Shown one piece after another: positions 60,784 through 64,000 of a stretch of 64,000 nucleotides of DNA (its first letter is position 1; the number at the start of each line of letters is the position of its first letter). Under the pieces are notes generated by a model. It worked only from the letters and a program-made list of their open reading frames with translations, searched no databases and was not told where the DNA came from. The stretch comes from Dryocola boscaweniae (GTDB taxonomy: Bacteria; Pseudomonadota; Gammaproteobacteria; Enterobacterales; Enterobacteriaceae): NCBI RefSeq assembly GCF_025215095.1, contig NZ_JALHAP010000080.1, forward strand, positions 124,001 through 188,000. Reading direction: 5' to 3'. Position numbers and translations under genes: made by a program.

Positions 60784-60809
60784 AAAACACCGCCATTTGG
60801 CGGTGTTTT
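60784..60809. terminator. Bidirectional terminator between ytfP and ppa
   Basis: 11-base perfect stem AAAACACCGCC/GGCGGTGTTTT (60784-60794 with 60799-60809, loop ATTT), with A/T runs on both sides. It ends both the convergent ytfP and ppa messages. Confidence 0.95.
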
Positions 60810-60833
60810 CACATTGGTAAGCGGTCGGAAGAA

Positions 60834-61364
60834 TTACTTCTTCGCTGCGCGCTCAAAGGAAGCAACGATTTCGTCTTTAGCCGCTTGCGCGTTGTCCCAG
60901 CCTTCCACTTTCACCCATTTGCCTTTTTCGAGCGCTTTATACTGCTCGAAGAAGTGGGAGATCTGCGCTTTCAGCAGTTCTGGCAGGTCGTTCACATCTT
61001 TGATGTGATCGTACTCTTTGCTCAGTTTGGTGTGCGGAACCGCAACCAGTTTGGCATCTTCACCGGCTTCGTCGGTCATTTTCAGGACGCCAACCGGACG
61101 GCAACGAATCACAGAGCCTGGCTGCAGCGGGTACGGCGTTGGAACCAGCACGTCAACCGGGTCACCGTCTAAAGACAGGGTGTGGTTGATGTAGCCGTAG
61201 TTGCATGGATAGAACATTGCGGTAGACATGAAACGGTCAACGAACAGCGCGCCGGTGTCTTTATCAACTTCATATTTGATAGGGTCGGCGTTTGCTGGAA
61301 TTTCGATAACAACGTAGATGTCTTCTGGCAGATCTTTGCCTGCAGGGACGTTGAGTAAGCTCAT
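60834..61364 (-). CDS. ppa: Inorganic pyrophosphatase
   Basis: A 176-residue family I pyrophosphatase, a hexamer that hydrolyses PPi to phosphate. Metal ligands Asp66, Asp68 and Asp71 are in [11 protein letters not shown], with Asp103 in [32 protein letters not shown] leads up to them. ATG at 61364 ([23 protein letters not shown]) is preceded by AAAGGAAACAGAC; ten upstream residues are excluded. Confidence 0.99.
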   Translation of the reverse strand: MSLLNVPAGKDLPEDIYVVIEIPANADPIKYEVDKDTGALFVDRFMSTAMFYPCNYGYINHTLSLDGDPVDVLVPTPYPLQPGSVIRCRPVGVLKMTDEAGEDAKLVAVPHTKLSKEYDHIKDVNDLPELLKAQISHFFEQYKALEKGKWVKVEGWDNAQAAKDEIVASFERAAKK

Positions 61365-61403
61365 GTCTGTTTCCTTTAAACTGGTGTCATTCAAGTGCCC
61401 GGT

Positions 61404-61431
61404 ATTATAGCCAACTGGCTTTAAATGTCCT
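61404..61431 (-). promoter_or_regulatory. Candidate ppa promoter
   Basis: On the minus strand TATAAT (complement of 61404-61409) has, 16 bases upstream, AGGACA (complement of 61426-61431), a moderate -35. Expected start is near 61397, giving a 33-base leader. Confidence 0.55.
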
Positions 61432-61525
61432 GGACTCTTTTCTTGCTCATTAACCGCCAGGTTCTTTTTCAGAGCACTCCGGCGGTGGGATTATCCATAA
61501 AGGCAGCCGCATCCTTTATAAATAA

Positions 61526-61541
61526 GTGTAAGCGGTTACAA
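61526..61541 (+). promoter_or_regulatory. GalR/GalS-like operator upstream of ytfQ
   Basis: GTGTAAGCGGTTACAA agrees with the GalR/GalS consensus GTGNAANCGNTTNCAC at all but the last base. It lies about 195 bases before the inferred ytfQ start. Regulation of the galactofuranose importer by the galactose repressor would fit; E. coli ytfQ is listed as a GalR target by recollection. Confidence 0.6.
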
Positions 61542-61672
61542 GCTAAGGAAAAGCCCGCCTTCCGGCATAAAAAAATCGCAATCCTTCATCTCAGTTGTAA
61601 TCGCCGCATCAATAGCCTTCACATGGTGTCAGCCCTGACAGGATGATTAACATTTTCGTTACTTCTTCGAAT

Positions 61673-61714
61673 TGTGATGTAACTCATTCTGTTACATCTC
61701 ACGTCGGCTATAGT
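61673..61714 (+). promoter_or_regulatory. ytfQ promoter with CRP-like site and inverted repeat
   Basis: TATAGT (61709-61714) is the -10, with expected start near 61721. A CRP-like TGTGA-N6-TCATT spans 61673-61688, centred about 41 bases upstream, the class II position. Overlapping it is a perfect eight-base inverted repeat GATGTAAC (61676-61683) and GTTACATC (61691-61698), seven bases apart, which could be an operator for another protein. Confidence 0.5.
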
Positions 61715-61765
61715 TTCCCGCGAAGGCCAGATTTTAACCAACAATAACCCTACGAGGATGCACCT

Positions 61766-62722
61766 ATGTGGAAGCGCTTACTTTTGGTCTCTGCAGTCTC
61801 CGCAGCAATGTCGTCTATGGCCATTGCTGCTCCATTAACCGTTGGCTTTTCGCAGGTGGGTTCTGAATCCGGCTGGCGTGCGGCAGAAACCTCAGTTGCG
61901 AAGAGTGAGGCCGAGAAACGTGGCATCACGCTGAAAATCGCTGATGGACAACAAAAACAGGAAAACCAGATTAAAGCCGTGCGTTCGTTTATTGCCCAGG
62001 GCGTAGACGCGATCTTTATTGCTCCAATCGTCGCCACGGGTTGGGAGCCGGTGCTGCAGGAAGCGAAAGAAGCCAAAATCCCGGTATTCCTGCTTGACCG
62101 TAATATCGATGTTAAAGACAAATCATTGTACATGACCGTCGTCACCGCTAACAACGTGCTGGAAGGCCAGTTGATTGGCGAATGGCTGTTAAAAGAGCTG
62201 AACGGCAAGCAGTGTAACGTGGTCGAGCTGCAGGGCACCGTGGGCGCAAGCGTAGCTATCGATCGTAAGAAAGGCTTTGCTGACGCAATTTCTAAAGCAT
62301 CCAACGTGAAAATCATCCGTTCTCAGTCCGGCGACTTTACCCGCAGTAAAGGTAAAGAAGTTATGGAAAGCTTTATCAAAGCTGAGAACAACGGCAAAAA
62401 CATCTGCATGGTTTACGCCCATAACGATGACATGGTGATCGGCGCCATTCAGGCAATCAAAGAAGCGGGCCTGAAACCGGGCAAAGATATCCTGACCGGT
62501 TCAATTGACGGCGTACCGGATATCTACAAAGCGATGATCGACGGTGAAGCGAATGCCAGCGTGGAATTGACGCCAAACATGGCGGGACCTGCGTTTGACG
62601 CCTTAGAAAAATTCAAAAAAGACGGCACCATGCCGGAAAAAGTCACCATCACCAAATCCACCCTTTACCTGCCGGATACAGCTAAAGAAGAGTTAGAGAA
62701 GAAGAAATCCATGGGTTATTGA
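61766..62722 (+). CDS. ytfQ: Galactofuranose ABC transporter substrate-binding protein YtfQ
   Basis: A 318-residue periplasmic binding protein of the ribose/galactose (type I) family. Signal peptide MWKRLLLVSAVSAAMSSMAIA; first domain VGFSQVGSESGWRAAETSVAKSEAE, sugar-contact FIAPIVATGWEPVLQEA, hinge and second domain LTGSIDGVPDIYKAMIDGEA. E. coli YtfQ binds galactofuranose and, less well, galactopyranose. Shine-Dalgarno GAGG. A REP pair separates it from ytfR. Confidence 0.97.
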   Translation: MWKRLLLVSAVSAAMSSMAIAAPLTVGFSQVGSESGWRAAETSVAKSEAEKRGITLKIADGQQKQENQIKAVRSFIAQGVDAIFIAPIVATGWEPVLQEAKEAKIPVFLLDRNIDVKDKSLYMTVVTANNVLEGQLIGEWLLKELNGKQCNVVELQGTVGASVAIDRKKGFADAISKASNVKIIRSQSGDFTRSKGKEVMESFIKAENNGKNICMVYAHNDDMVIGAIQAIKEAGLKPGKDILTGSIDGVPDIYKAMIDGEANASVELTPNMAGPAFDALEKFKKDGTMPEKVTITKSTLYLPDTAKEELEKKKSMGY

Positions 62723-62755
62723 TTACCCTGTCCTTCACGCAGGGGGATGTTGTAT

Positions 62756-62847
62756 GTAGGGCGGATAAGCGTAGCGTCATCCGCCGTCCCGGGCTTGCCC
62801 GGGACGGATGGCGGCAGATGGATGGCGCTGTTGCTTATCCACCCTAC
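62756..62847. repeat. REP-like pair within the ytfQ-ytfR intercistronic gap
   Basis: Two inverted palindromes, 62756-62785 (GTAGGGCGGATAAGC to CATCCGCC) and the reverse form at 62806-62846 (GATGGATGGCG to GCTTATCCACCCTAC), flank a GC-rich dyad GTCCCGGGC/GCCCGGGAC (62786-62805). This is the only site inside an operon, between the binding-protein gene and the ATPase gene. Confidence 0.85.
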
Positions 62848-62873
62848 AGTTTTACTTTGGCGGGAGTTGGAAG

Positions 62874-64000
62874 ATGAGCATAAACAATCAGGAAATTTTG
62901 CGTACGGAAGGCCTCAGTAAACATTTCCCGGGGGTTAAAGCGCTCGACAAAGTGGACTTTAGCTTACGGCGCGGAGAAATCATGGCGCTGCTTGGCGAAA
63001 ACGGCGCCGGGAAATCAACGTTAATCAAAGCGTTGACCGGCGTTTATCAGCGCGACAGCGGCAATATTTATCTGGAAGGCGAACTGATTTCGCCAAAAAA
63101 TACCGCCCACGCCCAGCAGCTCGGCATCGGTACGGTTTATCAGGAAGTGAATTTGCTGCCCAATATGTCGGTGGCAGACAATCTGTTTATCGGTCGCGAA
63201 CCCCGCCGTTTTGGTCTGCTGCGCCGTAAAGAGATGGAAAAGCGCGCTGCCGCGCTTATGGAATCCTACGGCTTCTCGCTGGATGTAGCCGAACCGCTCA
63301 ACCGTTACTCCGTGGCGATGCAGCAAATCGTTGCTATTTGCCGCGCCATCGATTTATCAGCCAAAGTGCTGATCCTCGATGAACCAACCGCCAGTCTCGA
63401 CACCAAAGAAGTCGAAATGCTTTTTACCCTGATGCGCCAGCTCAGCTCCCAGGGCGTCAGCCTAATCTTCGTCACTCACTTTCTCGATCAGGTTTATGAA
63501 GTTACCGACAGGATCACCGTGTTGCGTAATGGCGCATTCGTCGGCACGCGCGAGACAAAAGATCTGCCGCAGATCGATCTGGTGAAAATGATGCTGGGCC
63601 GCGAGCTGGAAACCAACGCGCTACAGCGCGCCGGGCGTACGTTGCTGAGTGAAAAACCGGTCGCGGCGTTTAAAGATTTTGGTAAGAAAGGCGTTATCAA
63701 TCCGTTCGATCTCGAAGTGCGGCCAGGCGAAATCGTCGGGCTCGCAGGGTTGCTGGGCTCCGGGCGAACGGAAACTGCGGAAGTGATCTTTGGCATCAGA
63801 CCCGCCGACCAGGGCTGCGCTACGATCAAAGGCAAGCAGCAAACGCTGCGCTCGCCGCATAAAGCCTCAAGTCTGGGCATTGGTTTTTGTCCCGAAGATC
63901 GCAAAACCGACGGGATTATTGCCGCCGCGTCGGTGCGTGAAAACATTATCCTGGCGCTGCAGGCCCAGCGCGGCTGGCTGCGGCCTATTCCTAAGCGCGA
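62874..64000 (+). CDS. ytfR: Galactofuranose ABC transporter ATPase YtfR, 3' end missing
   Basis: An open frame of 375 complete codons, running off the window end; about 500 residues are usual, so the last quarter is missing. It is a double-ABC sugar transport ATPase. The first domain has Walker A GENGAGKST at 41-49, Q loop YQEVNLLPNMS, a degenerate signature VAMQQIVAICRA and Walker B VLILDEPTAS. The second domain has GLLGSGRTE in place of Walker A, and CPEDRK, as in RbsA/MglA. ATG at 62874 follows GGGAG. It should drive ytfT and yjfF permeases downstream, not in the window. Confidence 0.95.
   Translation, partial: MSINNQEILRTEGLSKHFPGVKALDKVDFSLRRGEIMALLGENGAGKSTLIKALTGVYQRDSGNIYLEGELISPKNTAHAQQLGIGTVYQEVNLLPNMSVADNLFIGREPRRFGLLRRKEMEKRAAALMESYGFSLDVAEPLNRYSVAMQQIVAICRAIDLSAKVLILDEPTASLDTKEVEMLFTLMRQLSSQGVSLIFVTHFLDQVYEVTDRITVLRNGAFVGTRETKDLPQIDLVKMMLGRELETNALQRAGRTLLSEKPVAAFKDFGKKGVINPFDLEVRPGEIVGLAGLLGSGRTETAEVIFGIRPADQGCATIKGKQQTLRSPHKASSLGIGFCPEDRKTDGIIAAASVRENIILALQAQRGWLRPIPKR

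Larger units (their letters stand above)
61365..61765. other. Gene-free ppa-ytfQ intergenic region
   Basis: 401 bases between divergent ppa and ytfQ. It has no credible gene; a 73-residue frame (61425-61646) overlaps the regulatory sites and has no family signal. Contents: ppa promoter, a GalR-like operator, and the ytfQ promoter region, listed separately. Confidence 0.6.

Noticed and set aside
61425..61646. 73-residue open frame between ppa and ytfQ
   Set aside because: No binding site or homology recalled, and it spans a GalR-like operator; treated as regulatory DNA.

Overview
This is a continuous chromosomal stretch from a member of the Enterobacteriaceae. Nearly every protein reads as a close relative of the Escherichia coli K-12 gene in the same order as the 94-96 min region (yjeI through ytfR). 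Codon use, signal peptides, tRNAs, leader motifs and REP-type palindromes all fit. No phage, insertion sequence, CRISPR array or plasmid gene is visible. The genus cannot be fixed from the sequence alone; assignments rest on recalled family sequences, not on a database search.

Layout. 1-9100: the yjeI end, the EF-P modification genes epmB/efp/epmA, entericidins ecnAB, an orphan LuxR-type regulator, a guanidine-II riboswitch with the guanidinium exporter gdx (sugE), blc, and the frdABCD fumarate reductase operon. 9100-15270: mscM-psd, rsgA and orn. 15370-16010: three identical tRNA-Gly(GCC) genes followed by a non-coding patch with DnaA boxes and an exact IHF-type site, which looks like the DnaA-titration locus datA. 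16011-27400: queG, then the nnr-tsaE-amiB-mutL-miaA-hfq-hflX-hflK-hflC superoperon. 27446-33060: yjeT, purA, an ERIC-like element, nsrR-rnr-rlmB. 33070-39141: aidB, a methyl-accepting chemotaxis protein, three small DUF1471 proteins and the hydrolase yjfP. 39367-41000: the rpsF-priB-rpsR-rplI operon with an S6:S18 leader motif. 41010-54700: ytfB, fklB, cycA, ytfE, ytfF, an AraC-type regulator, qorB/ytfH, cpdB, cysQ, ytfJ, ytfK, ytfL, msrA. 54892-64000: tamA-tamB-ytfP, ppa, and the start of the galactofuranose ABC transporter (ytfQ, ytfR; the latter cut by the window end).

Differences from E. coli K-12, as recalled, are concentrated at gene junctions. There is no yjeJ, no ampC (or ampR) between blc and frdD, no yjeM-type transporter between epmA and mscM, no yjfI-C block between rlmB and aidB, and no ula operon between yjfP and yjfY. 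Extra genes are the LuxR-type regulator near gdx, the chemoreceptor after aidB, and the AraC-type regulator beside ytfF. Several of the altered junctions carry REP-like or other hairpin repeats.

Functional links inside the window: EpmB and EpmA modify EF-P, encoded between them. NsrR probably represses ytfE through a near-perfect operator. Hfq lies in the mutL-miaA-hfq-hfl cluster. TamA and TamB form one envelope complex. A GalR-like operator and a CRP-like site precede the ytfQ galactofuranose system. The most interesting signals are regulatory or structural DNA: the datA-like patch, the riboswitch, the REP pairs (one inside the ytfQ-ytfR transcript), the duplicated hairpin after rlmB, and the operators.
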